In this document: positions 11,706 to 22,982 of the stretch, piece by piece
Numbering within the stretch: position 1 is the first letter of the stretch
How the letters are laid out: the number at the start of each line of letters is the position of its first letter
From: Paraconiothyrium sp. Pb-2020
Lineage: Eukaryota; Ascomycota; Dothideomycetes; Pleosporales; Didymosphaeriaceae
DNA: 64,000 nt
Assembly: GCA_022419385.1 (NCBI GenBank)
Contig: JAJUBI010000002.1
Coordinates: 3,658,001-3,722,000, forward strand
Direction: 5' to 3'
Translations under genes and position numbers: made by a program
Notes under the pieces: model-generated
What the model saw: the letters and a program-made list of their open reading frames with translations, nothing else
What the model was told of the DNA's origin: nothing
The model's database searches: none

Positions 11706-13297
11706 CTACACTTTGATTTCCGCGCGAGGATGGAACCTCATCTTCATCTCCGGCTTCTTCCATAGGAGATACATTTTGTTGTCCTGAACCCAGTCTATAT
11801 TCTTATCAACCATTTCCCATTCATAAGTCCACACCATCTTGGCTAGTATGACTCGCAGTTCCATATATGCCAAGTTTATTCCGAGGCAAGCTCTTGGACC
11901 AAGCGAAAATGGGTTGAAAGCTTCCTTCCGATCGCCGAACCCTTCCCCGATCCATCGTTCCGGTAGGAAGGAGTCAGGATCATGCCAGTACTTGGGGTCA
12001 CGCGAGCAGGTCCAGCTCTGCGTCGAGACAAGCGTCCCAGCAGGAATATAGTGACCGGAAACTATAGCTCCTGGGGAGACTCGTGGGAGCCCGAACGGCA
12101 CGGGCGGGTACATGCGCAAGCCCTCCTCGATCACGCCGTTAAGGTACGGAAGTTTGGCGGTCGCATCCCCATTGATCTCGTCGTATGAACTGAAAGCACT
12201 GGAAATCTCCTTCTGCAGCTGAGCCATGCAGTGAGGGTGCTTTGACAGGAAGTAGGCCAAGCCAGCCATAGTTGTGGCCGTCGTCTCTGACCCAGCAATG
12301 ATCAGCAAGTCAGCATTACTTTCCATTTTGCCTTGATTCCATTCTCCCTTGGCGAGGATGGTTTTGAAGAAGTCTTCCCTGGTGACGGTGTCTTTCTGCT
12401 GTACCCTCTTCTCTGTCTTTTCCTTGGTGAGCTGATTGTGCATCTCGTACCCTTTGGCAAGCTCTCCGTTGACGAGGAACGGCATGATCAGATTCAGCAA
12501 AGGAACTCGCTTGCGCAACTCGATAATACTTCCCCAGAACGTGGTTTCTGCTATGACCGACACCCAAGGGTGCGTCTTCCCGTTCTTGACGGCGTCGAAC
12601 GACTCTCCAAATGTCAGGTCCCCTATGATATCAAAGGTGAGCCAATTAAAGGCTTCAGGGATGTTGACACCGTTGGTGGCGGCGCCACCGAGTCTTCCGA
12701 TCCGTTCAATGAACAAGTCGACATACTGATGGACAACGTTTTCTTGATCTCGTAGCGCTTTGGAACTGAACGCTGCTGAAAGCGCTTTCCGTTGTGTGCT
12801 GTGCTCAACCGGATCCTGGGATGAGACTATACTTGGCTCCCTTCCATTGGAGTCGTAGAAACTTGACTTCAGGAATGTACGCCTTCCTTTGCTTGTATGA
12901 CCGTAGATGTCTTTCCAAGATTCCGCTGAAGCAAAAGAGAGCTCGTTTGGGCCGGTGCGAACAACGTCTCCGTACTTTCGATGCGCTTTGGCCAGTTGAT
13001 GCGGCCACTCGCCGCTTGTCCAGTGGAAAGTATACCACAGCTGCAGATTATCAGTATCATCCGAGCTGAATTAATGTAGATGCCATACAATGCTTGCGGC
13101 AGCAAGTTTAGGTCCCGGGAACTTTGCGAGCGGATGGAAGTGGAGTCTGTACACAGTCGTGACGCTAAGGTAGAACAAGCCCTAACATCATAAGTCTCAG
13201 CAGGTCAAATATGGACATAGTTGAGAAAACTTACTGTTACAGTGAGGGCAAGGATGTATCCTCCGACAGTGTCGGGAATCACGCTCACAAGCCCCAT
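11706..13297 (-). CDS. Cytochrome P450 monooxygenase (CYP65-like)
   Basis: This is a heme-thiolate monooxygenase of 496 residues, probably anchored in the ER membrane by its N-terminus (MGLVSVIPDTVGGYILALTV, continuing GLFYLSV). Exons are 13297-13235, 13181-13089 and 13040-11706, with introns of 53 and 48 nt. Landmarks in order are PGPKLAAAS (proline-rich hinge), YGDVVRTGPNELSF, the I-helix oxygen-binding motif AGSETTAT near residue 300, the K-helix EEGLR near 357, PERW, and the heme loop PFSLGPRACLG with the cysteine ligand near 435. The overall pattern resembles the isotrichodermin C-15 hydroxylase/CYP65 group, but substrate cannot be inferred. There is no polyketide, peptide or terpene synthase in the window, so it is not part of a visible biosynthetic cluster. 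Confidence 0.93.
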
Positions 13298-15490
13298 AAT
13301 GAGAAGCGATGCAGTGAAGTGTCGATAAGGTGTTCCTTGATTGCCAGGTCAGTGGCTGCTGTTCTTTCCTACATCTCAAGGACCGAGGCTCTATATATAC
13401 CGCGTCTACGGGGACACGAACGAAATCCTGGCTAGGTTGTAACGTTCATTTTGGTCCGACTCATACCCCGCGCTCTTGTGCAGACTTGGACCTGGATGGC
13501 AGAGCTATGGCCATCACACGCAACACGCGTTATACGGTGTCTGATGCTGTAGACGTCAAAGGTCGGGCGCGTGGTTCGAGAAGTCCTCTACGTTATTGGC
13601 GGGTACATGCTGTGAAAATACTGATGGTGTTGCCGGATGCCGGACGAAAACTGAGCCGTTACCGTGGGTATGGTACGCGCCGGATTGAAGCCAGAACCGA
13701 TGCAGGTTGTACATGTACCTATAGTATGTGGAGGGGCGGACCAAGTATTGATGGGTCTGAGGTGGAGCAACCCCACGCATGTCCTGTTTCACATACCACC
13801 GAAGTCAGAGCAATTCCCACCCGTTTTGTACTTTGTTCTAGCTGTCACTTTCCTCTTTTAGCGCCAAGTTTTCTCGCTCAAAAGTACGAGAAAGCGTGGC
13901 GCGAATTCATAATGGTGATACCAAGCCGTACATTGCGCTGGCTGCAAAACTGTACGTCATACAGTCAATTGACTCAGCAGTTCAAACAATCAACAAGCTT
14001 TTGCCTAAAATTTGCTGATTGATCGTGGTAGTCTGCCGTTGTGTCGTCAGGTCAAAATTGGCTCATACGCTCCGGAAGATCTTGCGACGCCCCCCCTTGG
14101 CGACTTCGGCTGGGTATGTGACTCTAGTCGTCAACACAAGAAATAGTCAGAACGGGATCCAACTCTCCGAGATCCGATCTCTCCACTGCTTGTAGAGTTA
14201 TGCCTAGGTATGACTTATCCGGCAGAGTAGCAGTTGTGAAACCGGATTAACAATTGTCGATCCTTGACGTTAGCTATCGGACCGTTCCGTTGAGGAAGCT
14301 AACGGGTGAATTTCACGAATCGTTAATCTTCCGAAGGGACTGCCCCAGAATTCCTGAAAATAGACAGGCTGCGTAGGCTTTTCACGCAACACCAATAAGG
14401 TGCGTCTTCGACAAGCGCGGCAGCTTCAACAGTAGTAAAGGATGGTAATAACAAGGAATGCGAATATGTGCTCGCATTTTTGACCTGAGGAAACTTGTCT
14501 AGCCCCTTGCTTCTGTGCGCCGCACTAGAGGACGAAGGATCGAGAACGATGGAGAAACGAGCCGAGCGACAAACAAATATGCCAACGACTACGAGGAACG
14601 CACACACATTGAGGAGATCTGATGATGCTGTGATCAGCTCTTGTCCGTCAACAGAACCTGAAATGACGTACCATAGTAGCGGATACTAAGAGTCGAACTG
14701 GTTCCGGTAGGCTCACATGGCTGGATAACGTTTTCATGCTTTACACCTTGATAGTACATCCTAGGGCAATTCGAGCTAAAATACATCTCGAGAACGTTAA
14801 TTCGATACTGTGTAGTCGATTTTCATAAATCATGTGAGAGGCAGGGCCTGGGGACAAGGTGTTCTATGTTTTTTCCGTGTCGCCCACTATGCACCGTTGA
14901 TGCGTGAAGGGAGAGGCACCGTTGTAGACCAATCTCAGCCGTCTAAGGCCTGCTCGAAAAGCACGCTGTGTGTGCGCAAATCGTAGAGGATGGTAACCAA
15001 CGCAGGCTAGGCGGTATTGCTTCGGTGGTTGTTCTCCAGCTAATGCCGCCATATGTACGAGGAGGCGTCGACCTTGGGTCTCCCACCGGTACGTGGACAT
15101 ACTTACGTATGAGTGACCTCCAACTCTCTAATGACGTGTGACCACAAGCGAGTATTCCCAGCACCGACAACGCCCCCATTATAACAGCTCAGATGTAGAA
15201 GTCGTCGAACGAAGGTGAAGATGCTAATAGCAGCCTTTGCGCCCAAGTAGGCACGACGTCCGACCCCAGATTCCATCTTCTAAGCGAGCGTTAAGACAGG
15301 GAAGCGGCCCGTGCAAGCGTGTGATCGCTTTCCCTTTCAAGGTAGCCCTCCGAGGCCAACACGGCAGGCGCGCATCTATCACATGAAGTGCGGGACATCA
15401 CGTCGATAGCGATAACAAGCGAATCGGGCCCCGTTCCCCCTCTCCAACGTCCATACGACAAGAACAGACGCTGCGCGACGCGTGGACACA
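13298..15490. promoter_or_regulatory. 2.2-kb divergent region between P450 and transporter
   Basis: This is a long shared upstream region of two divergent genes. A 230-codon open stretch exists at about 13330-14022, but it starts with GTG, overlaps the P450 promoter and has no recognisable domain. I count it as non-coding. The TATA candidate at 13391-13399 serves the P450. Confidence 0.5.
13391..13399 (-). promoter_or_regulatory. TATA box candidate for the P450 gene
   Basis: The plus strand reads CTATATATA; on the minus strand this gives TATATATAG about 95 bp upstream of the P450 ATG at 13297. Position and sequence suit a core promoter. Confidence 0.5.
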
Positions 15491-17239
15491 ATGGATGGCG
15501 CTACGCACAGAAATAGCAAGGGGAGCAACGGCAAGGATGGGACGTCTTGTTGCGAGCACGTCGCGGAGATGGAACCAGAGCGCAACGGGGAATCGAGTTC
15601 GGCGCAACGAGAAGCAGATGTAAGAGAAGGAATCGAACCAGCGACACATGAGGGTGGTAGGAGGTGGTGGAACCGTGGCCAGAGAGGAACCTACAGCCAT
15701 ACGCATTTCAGAGTGTACAAGAGGAGGTGGGTTGGGCTGGCGCAGCTGGTGCTCTTAAACATTGTGATTTCTTGGGATGTAAGTTGCTGTGGCTGGCTGG
15801 CTGGCCATGCACAATGATGCATGATGCGAGACCTCGTATGCGAGGCCGAGAGCTGACGTTCTTCAGTGGTTAACCTTTGCGCCAGTGTCGACTACAGCTG
15901 CCCAATACTTCAGGGTCAACGAGAGCTCTATAAATTGGTTGAGCACTGCTTTTCTCTTCTCGTTTGTGGTCATCAGCCCGTATGTATCTCGGTGCTTTGT
16001 GAAAGTTGTTCCTGCTGACCTTCGAACAGGGCTACAATATGGACACTCAATCGGGGCCCAAAGCTCAGTATCATCGTCGCGAGCGTTCTTCTACTTGCAG
16101 GCAACTGGATACGCTACGCAGGTACCAAGGCTGATAGCGGTATCTTTGGGCTTGTCATGTTTGGCCAAATATTGACAGGACTGGCGCAACCGTTTGTATT
16201 GGCGGCTCCAACGCGCTACTCCGATCTATGGTTCACCGAGTCTGGGCGTGTTAGCGCCACAGCCATAGCCTCGTTAGCGAACCCTTTCGGTGGTGCTGTA
16301 AGTATAAAGCTGCTCAAGATTGGCATTCAACTTCACAAGATTGACAATATACAGCTCGCTCAACTCGTCAATCCATTCCTTGGTTCCGTACCTGACATTG
16401 TTCTTTACGTGGCCATCATCTCGACCGTAGCCACTCTCCCTTCGCTCTTCATCCCCGCCAAACCTCCAACTCCACCTTCGGCCTCGTCAGAAGTGCCGAA
16501 AGTTGCGCTCATTCCGTCTTTCAAAGAATGCTTGCGCTCTCCACCCTTCTATATTGTGTTTATTACCTTCTCTACCTACGTCGGCTTCTTCAATTCCTTC
16601 TCCTCGCTCCTCAACCAAATCCTGTACCCTTACGCCTACTCAGAAGACGAAGCTGGGATCTGCGGCGCCATATTGATTGTGGTCGGACTTGTAGCTGCAG
16701 CTATCACATCGCCGATCTTCGACCGCACGCATGCGTACCTGAGAGGTATCAAGATCCTATGCATCTTTATAGCCCTTGCGTATTTGGCAATGATTTGGGC
16801 ACCTCAAACAAGAGTACTGGCGGCTCCCTACGTCCTTTCTGCGATCGAGGGCGCGGCGTCTTTCTCCCTTCTTCCTATTTCACTTGAGTACCTAGTTGAG
16901 ATTACCTTCCCTGCTTCACCTGAAGTCAGTTCTACCATCTGCTGGGCAGGTGGACAGCTGTTCGGCGGCATTTTCATCGTTATCATGAACGCGTTAAAGG
17001 ATCAGCGACCTGTTAACCTTTCGGAGGTTAGGGAGCTGGGCAGGGGCGCTGGGGGCGATCCGAGGCCGCCCGGAAATATGTTCAGAGCGCTTGTCTTTCA
17101 GGGAGCGCTTGCTTTGGCGGTGTTGCCTTTGCCATTGATGCTGGGCATCAAGCGGTTGGGTTTGGCGCACGGAGAGGGCAGACTGAAAGTGGATGAGCAT
17201 AGGAATGAAAGTGTAGTAGAAGGGGAGGAAGGAGCTTGA
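15491..17239 (+). CDS. MFS transporter, SLC49/FLVCR-like
   Basis: This is a multi-pass membrane transporter of 517 residues. Exons are 15491-15778, 15867-15979, 16030-16297 and 16355-17239; the third intron (57 nt) preserves frame but carries GTAAGT and a CAG acceptor. After a hydrophilic N-terminal tail of about 75 residues come KRRWVGLAQLVLLNIVISWD, then AAQYF and NWLSTAFLFSF, which match the first helices of the FLVCR/DIRC2 group. Later helices include LCIFIALAYLAMIWAPQT and an ANPFGGALAQLVNP turn. Animal members move heme, choline or related cations; the fungal substrate is not established, so I leave it open. The ATG at 15491 is the first in this frame; a GTG three codons earlier was not used. 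The P450 gene is divergent to it, 2.2 kb away. Confidence 0.88.
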
Positions 17240-17590
17240 CTATTGGCGCACGGGCAGACGCTTGGGCACGAGCTGGAGCAGGATGTGGGCTAGCGGTGAT
17301 ACCAGGCGTTATTGTTATTATTGGTAAAGCTCAGTGTGTGTAATGAAGACACTCAACCTTATCGTGCTGATGTAGATCACGTAGCTTATTTTGATATAAA
17401 GCCGGGAGAAATGCTCCTGATGTGACTTGAAGGAAATAGTACAGTGATATTCTAAACAAGTCTTGGTGGTATATACAGTTGTCTCATTGCGATCGGATGT
17501 GGTTCGTTGTTTCATCCTTACGTCCCACCCACTGTAACCACTCGGTTCGCATCGTTCGTGGATGAGGCGGCTTGTTTTGCGTACGCAGGT
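17240..17590. other. Convergent 3' region
   Basis: These 350 bp lie between the 3' ends of the transporter and QCR6. They are A/T-rich in the middle, with no coding potential seen. Confidence 0.6.
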
Positions 17591-18283
17591 TTACTTGAGC
17601 TGAGCGAAGAGCTTGGGCGCAGCGCACTGGGTTGCGCAGTGGGCAAGATGGAAAACTGCATATATGTTAGCTGGTCCAGATAGCTGTAGCTGTAGACAAC
17701 TTACATTCTTCGACGCAGTCCTCACTTGCCTTGCCATCGTTCTCGATCTGACCTGTGACGCGCTCAACGCACTCGTCATAATGGTGCTTAGGTCCGTGGC
17801 ATGCCTTGGACTCTGCGCACTCTGTAGGAACATTGATCAGCATCGTCCTCGTATGTGCGTGGCTTGCCATGAAGCTTGCTTTGTGCCTCGGTACGCGATT
17901 GAGCATCCAAATGCATCCGGACAGCTTGTTGCCGCATCTCAGCAGCTTCAGCAAGACCAAGATTTTCCGAGACTGAGCTTTGGTGGCCCCAAGAAAGCTG
18001 TTCGGTGCGACTCACCCTTCTCTAGCACATCCTTGGGGTCTTGAGGCTCCTCCTCCTCTTCTTCTTCCTCATCCTCATCGCCACCGCTGGGCTTGTGTCC
18101 CTGCTCGCCCTCACCCTCTTCCTTGGAGTCCTGCTTGTTGACCTCAGCCTCCTCGTCGGACTGCTCGTCGGTGCCGGAGGCGGGTGTGTCGGTAGAGGTG
18201 CCACCCTGAGGCGGCGCTTCGGCGTCGGGCGACGGGACGGAGAAGCTCTCCCAGACGTCGGAGAAGAAGTCGGTGATACCCAT
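17591..18283 (-). CDS. QCR6: Ubiquinol-cytochrome c reductase hinge subunit (QCR6)
   Basis: This is the acidic hinge subunit of mitochondrial complex III, which helps cytochrome c1 interact with cytochrome c in the intermembrane space. It has 149 residues. It starts MGITDFFSDVWESF, continues through a long acidic stretch (run of Glu after GGDEDEE, ending EPQDPKDVLEKG), and ends in a cysteine-paired helical hairpin: ECAESKACHGPKHHYDECV and HLAHCATQCAAPKLFAQLK. Exons are 18283-18016, 17821-17705 and 17655-17591. The first intron is unusually long for this window (194 nt). The ATG at 18283 is chosen because the open frame upstream has no ATG. YME1 and NDUFA1, also in this window, are mitochondrial too, but there is no sign of linkage in function. 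Confidence 0.95.
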
Positions 18284-18527
18284 TGTTGCTGATGGGAGGC
18301 AATTGGCTGGCTGCGAGACGTGGGCGTGCGTGGATGGAGGTTTGAAGCTGGTAGGGTTGAACCGGGATGGGAACGAGGAATTGCGTGCCAAGACTGATTA
18401 GCTCATCACTTTAAAATCATCAGATAGAGCAAGGCGCTGAGTGGACCAGACGTCGATTCGTTTGCGATTACCATAAATGCTGTGAATTTGAACTGCGACG
18501 GCCCCTATGACATGGTCTTGATCGCTT

Positions 18528-19345
18528 TCAAGACTTCCTATGCTCTTGAAACGCTTCGTCTACGCTCCTTCCATTCTTCACGTCGCTGAGCACCATCTCA
18601 TCGGCTCCAACGAGCTTCGGAAGTAGCTGCAGCACCTCGTCTACCATGTCCTGTGGCACTACAACAACTCCATTCTCAAATGGGTCTATCATGATTATAT
18701 CTCCAGGCTCGATGATGGTTTCACCCACGCGTACAGGCACTTCGCGCGCGCGAAACTGAGTTTCCGCACCTGCCCCGATTATCGACGTGCCTTTCGACCA
18801 AATAGGAAGACCTGTCGCTGCCAAAGCGACCAGATCTCGAACACGACCATCTACTACGATGCCTTTTGCGCCTAGAAATTTCATGCGCTCTGCCATTATA
18901 CCACCCATGACTGCGCAGGATTGACCTGCTGGCTGGCTGATGACTGCTATTGTTCCTGATTGTGTGAAATCCGCGTACGGTCCAGTCTTCGACAGATTCG
19001 ACTTCGGGAGGTCTTCGGGAAGTGATACGCGGTTTGGGAAAGAAGCTGTCGCTTTCGGTACCATAAGGAACGTGGATGCCTTCGCGAGGATCTTACCGGG
19101 CTCAAGCTTGGGAGTGCCCGAAGTGTGCGGCATGCATGCTATACATGATGAATACTGTGAGTTACGTGATGAACCTACGTGCAGGCGGACATACTTATGT
19201 CTGGCAGGAAGCCAGCGCCGGGCACGCCCAGCTTCAAGAGCGCATCCGCAATCTGTGCTGGTTAGCTTCAGATAAGAGGCCCGCGAAGTTGACATACATC
19301 GCATGCGGAGTAGTGAGATAGATCATCCCATTGTGATGAGGACAT
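18528..19345 (-). CDS. RraA-like protein (HMG/CHA aldolase family)
   Basis: This is a 238-residue member of the RraA fold family. Bacterial relatives are either RNase E regulators or class II 4-hydroxy-4-methyl-2-oxoglutarate/4-carboxy-4-hydroxy-2-oxoadipate aldolases; fungal members are mostly uncharacterised. The catalytic-type block reads AVMGGIMAERMKFLGAKG then IVVDGRVRDL, with the conserved Arg-Asp, followed by GLPIWSKGTS and EPGDIIMIDPFENGVVVVP. Exons are 19345-19298, 19252-19195 and 19138-18528. The start gives MSSSQWDDLSHYSACDIADALLKLG, spread over the first two exons, typical for the family N-terminus. It lacks an organelle signal that I can see. It diverges from YME1 with 792 bp between the starts. 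Confidence 0.88.
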
Positions 19346-20137
19346 CGTGTCCCTGAGCTGCTATATTTGTGCCTACCACGGATGGTTTATCCACTGCAAG
19401 GGACTGACGGAGCTCTGGTGGGGTTCTATAGCCCCGCCAACCGAGGTTCTGGGAACCTTCCCATGGGACTGATGCGCAGATTGGAACCCTGACCATCTGA
19501 CAGATGGTAGGTTCATTCACAGTGGCCGGCATCAGAAAGTGAACTTGCTGTCGTGTCAACGAGGAAGACACGATGCAATATCATGTCTAAAGCCACATTG
19601 TAGAGCGAGCTACCCTAGGCTACATGATCCTCTGACGGGCCTGCTGATACCCTCTTGACACGAGAGCCTCTGTATATTCGGCTTAGCACTACGGAAGTCA
19701 GTTTTTGGCATCTGCCACTGTTCATTAAGGTCATTGTGAATTCCAGTCAACCCAGGGCTGCACAATGTCTGCAAGTTCTTGTCACCACATGGAGCTGTAC
19801 AAGGATTCAATGGCAAATTATCCGCATAAACAACATTAATCTCGATTTACCACGCATATCCTTCTGCTGGATCAATGCGTGTCATAATACAGCGCGAGCT
19901 CCTTCCCAATCTGACTGAGTGAATGTCGCCATCCACGTGATTATTGCCGCCAAGCGCGCGATCGGCGGAATTGTCGCTCGTCCGCCGCATTATGTTCGAC
20001 TCAACGCCATCTGGTTCTAGCGACATCATACCGGGCTGCCATCGCCCTCGGACGCCTTGACTGATGCGCCTCCATTCTTTCGACATCTGAGGTTCTTAGT
20101 ATTCAACGCGGCTTGCGCCGCAATCGTACCCATCAAT
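19346..20137. promoter_or_regulatory. Divergent promoter region, RraA-like and YME1
   Basis: These 792 bp separate two divergent starts. No coding frame or repeat is apparent. Confidence 0.5.
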
Positions 20138-22653
20138 ATGGCTTTCCATACGCCGCTCGTCATGCAGGTGAGTTATCGCCACGCCATCGCGCGCCTGTGA
20201 GCAGCATACTGACTTGCGCACAGAATGTAGTATCCGCCACTACCGAGCTCTGGCCTACCGTGTCTACTGTCTGGAAGTCTCCATGGCAAGGCTTTGGGAA
20301 GCAGATCTCTGTCGGCGCTGGTCAGCGTCGATATGCGCAGACCTCGACCACAGCGCCAGTTTCGCAGCCAGCATATCCTCTTCCCGAATGTCTGAAATCC
20401 GTCCCTCTATCCTCGCTTCGTCAAACACCGTCTCCGTATGCTATGCCGTCAACTCCAACTACTGCCGGCTTGATATCTGCGGGTAAGAAGATCGCAGTGA
20501 TAAGTGGATCATCTCATCGCTGACAGCATCTAGTATCGCATAATGGTCTCCGCCTCTGCACTCCGCTCACGCGCAGCATGCCCCTCAACTCGTTCATGGC
20601 TAGACAATTTTCTACCGCCTCGCGTAATGACACCACCAACGGCCCCCTTGCGATACTTCGCCAGATCCCGCGGCCTGGAAATGTAGGCTTGTCCTTGGCA
20701 CAACAGCGCTCGCTCTTTGGTGGACCTACTCATAACCAACTCGCTCGATACGAACAAACCGCTAATAACAACCCCTCGAGCGCATCGGCACAGGCGACCT
20801 TCTACCAGGCATTGCTTAGGGCAAACATGCCCAAGATCATTATCGAACGCTACAAGTCCGGTCAATATGCTACTAATGTAGCCGTTGAACAGGCTTATCA
20901 GAAAGCTTTGGAGAAGGTCGGACAATCGGGTGAAGAAGGCTCCATGTCGTCGGAACAGTTGCAGGCAGTCGGACAGGCTGTTGCTGCTCACGTCGGCAAA
21001 GGCCAAGTGGGCAAGGCCAAGTCTGGATCAGGCGACAGGAAAGACCCGCTTTATGTTGTCGTCGAGGAATCGCTCGCGAGCATTGTCTTCAAATGGATCC
21101 GATGGATCGCTGGCTTCGCTCTCTGTGCTTATGTCGCTCTGGTCCTCATCACCTTGTTCGTGGAAACGAGCGGCGTGTTGAAGAAGGTCGGCGGCACCAA
21201 CAACGCTGAGGTTCGACCGGAAAGCCAAAGCACGCGCTTCAGCGATGTTCAAGGCTGCGACGAGGCTAAGGAAGAGCTCACGGATATTGTCGACTTCCTG
21301 AAGAACCCCGAACGTTACAACAAGCTTGGTGGCCGACTTCCCAAGGGTGTTCTACTCATTGGTCCTCCTGGTACCGGAAAGACTCTGCTTGCACGTGCGG
21401 TCGCTGGTGAAGCCGGCGTGCCCTTCTTCTACATGTCTGGATCTGAGTTCGACGAGGTATATGTTGGTGTTGGTGCTAAGCGCGTCCGTGAGCTGTTCAC
21501 TGCGGCTCGGTCCAAGGCACCGGCCATAGTGTTCATTGATGAATTGGATGCCGTTGGTGGAAAGCGCAACACCCGTGACGCTGGCTACCACCGCCAGACT
21601 CTCAACCAACTTCTTAATGACCTCGACGGTTTCGATCAATCTACCGGTGTCATCTTTATTGCTGCTACCAACCACCCCGAACTTCTCGACAAGGCATTGC
21701 TTCGCCCTGGTCGCTTTGACAGACATGTTCAGGTGGAGCTTCCGGACGTACAGGGACGACTGGCAATCTTGAAGCATCACACCAAGAAGATCCGCCTTTC
21801 TCCTGATGCCGATTTGTTTAAAATTGCTCGCGGTACCCCTGGCTTTTCCGGAGCCGAACTGGAGAATCTAGCGAATACTGCGGCGATCGAGGCCTCGAAG
21901 CAACAGGCGAAGTTCGTGTCGCTGTTGAACCTCGAATGGGCCAAGGACAAGATTATGATGGGTTCTGAGCGCAAGTCAAGAATGGTGCCACTGGTCGACA
22001 AGCTCCAGACCGCTTACCATGAGGGTGGACACACTCTTGTTGGTCTTTATGAACAAGGTTTCCAGGAGCTTCACAAAGCTACCATCCTTCCCAGAGGTCA
22101 AGCTGCCGGCATTACTTTTTTCCTTCCGCAAGACCATAAGCATCACCGCTCAAAGATTGAGTATGAGCGCCATCTGGCCATGTGCATGGGTGGCACCATC
22201 GCCGAAGAGCTCGTCTACGGTCCTACTGAGATCGGTGACGGCGCGTCGAGTGATATCTCGAATGCGACAAGCATAGCACATTCGATGGTCACGCGCTATG
22301 GTTTCTCCCCAAAACTGGGCAGCATTGATTACGGGTCCAACTACGAACAAGTTTCACCCGAAACCAAGCGCGTCATCGACAACGAGGTGAGGAGATTGGT
22401 CGAAGAAGCCAAGGAGAGAGCGAGAAAATTGTTGACCGAGAAGCGCGTCGAGCTCGACCGGTTGGCAACAGCTCTCGTGCAGTATGAGACCTTGGATAAG
22501 GAGGAGATCGTGAAGGTCATCAAGGGAGAGAAGCTGCCAGGTCGGCTGATGGCAATGCCGGATACGCCAATCAAGCTTCCTGAGCTGACACTTCCGCCTG
22601 CGGTCCAACCGCCGGTGCGTGGTAACGACGGTGATGGAGGTGTGCCTGCATGA
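20138..22653 (+). CDS. YME1: Mitochondrial i-AAA protease YME1 (FtsH family)
   Basis: This is an ATP-dependent zinc protease of the inner mitochondrial membrane, active on the intermembrane-space side, about 802 residues. Exons are 20138-20167 (only 30 nt, MAFHTPLVMQ), 20224-20482 and 20534-22653. A basic, Ser/Thr-rich leader (SMPLNSFMARQFSTASRND) fits a mitochondrial presequence. A single membrane segment (FALCAYVALVLITLFV) lies near residue 285. The AAA module has Walker A GPPGTGKT near 372, Walker B VFIDELDA near 429 and the second region of homology ATNHPELLDKALLRPGRFDR. The peptidase motif is HEGGH near 591, and the third zinc ligand is likely in the EIGDGASSD region. One membrane segment together with this motif order points to the i-AAA rather than the m-AAA (Afg3/Yta12) type. 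Confidence 0.95.
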
Positions 22654-22982
22654 TTTGGGCAAATGGAAAATGTGCTTATGGCATGCATTTGAGGCGAATC
22701 GGCGTTTATCAGAGCAAAGCCCTCCTCTCGTTGCGACTATGCCCTCGACGTTCATCCCTGTCGAAGGGCTGGTTCTTTTCTTTGTAAGACTAAAGGTGTT
22801 GGTATAGCTAGCATATAGCGAAGTGGAGCACGCTCACGGCCGCGTGATGGCATCGGGGCTACGTAAGAAATAGGACAGTAATTATATGGACCTCTTGTAG
22901 TGAACACAGGGCGTAGGATGACTCCAACTAGCCGCACCAATCGTTGCAGAGCTCTATCCAAGAAGCCGCGTCGCAAGTCAGC
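22654..22982. other. Short intergenic region downstream of YME1
   Basis: These about 330 bp hold the YME1 3' flank and the promoter of the downstream aminotransferase. Nothing else is seen. Confidence 0.55.

Noticed and set aside
13330..14022. 230-codon open stretch on the plus strand upstream of the P450
   Set aside because: It begins with GTG, overlaps the P450 promoter and first exon region, and its translation has no domain or spliced continuation.
15625..15645. T-arm-like sequence GGAATCGAACC suggesting a minus-strand tRNA
   Set aside because: No acceptor stem, D-arm or anticodon arm can be folded around it, and it lies inside the first exon of the transporter gene.
11706..19345. Secondary-metabolite gene cluster around the P450, transporter and RraA-like genes
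   Set aside because: No polyketide, non-ribosomal peptide or terpene synthase and no cluster regulator is present, and conserved housekeeping genes (SNF12, QCR6, YME1) are interspersed.
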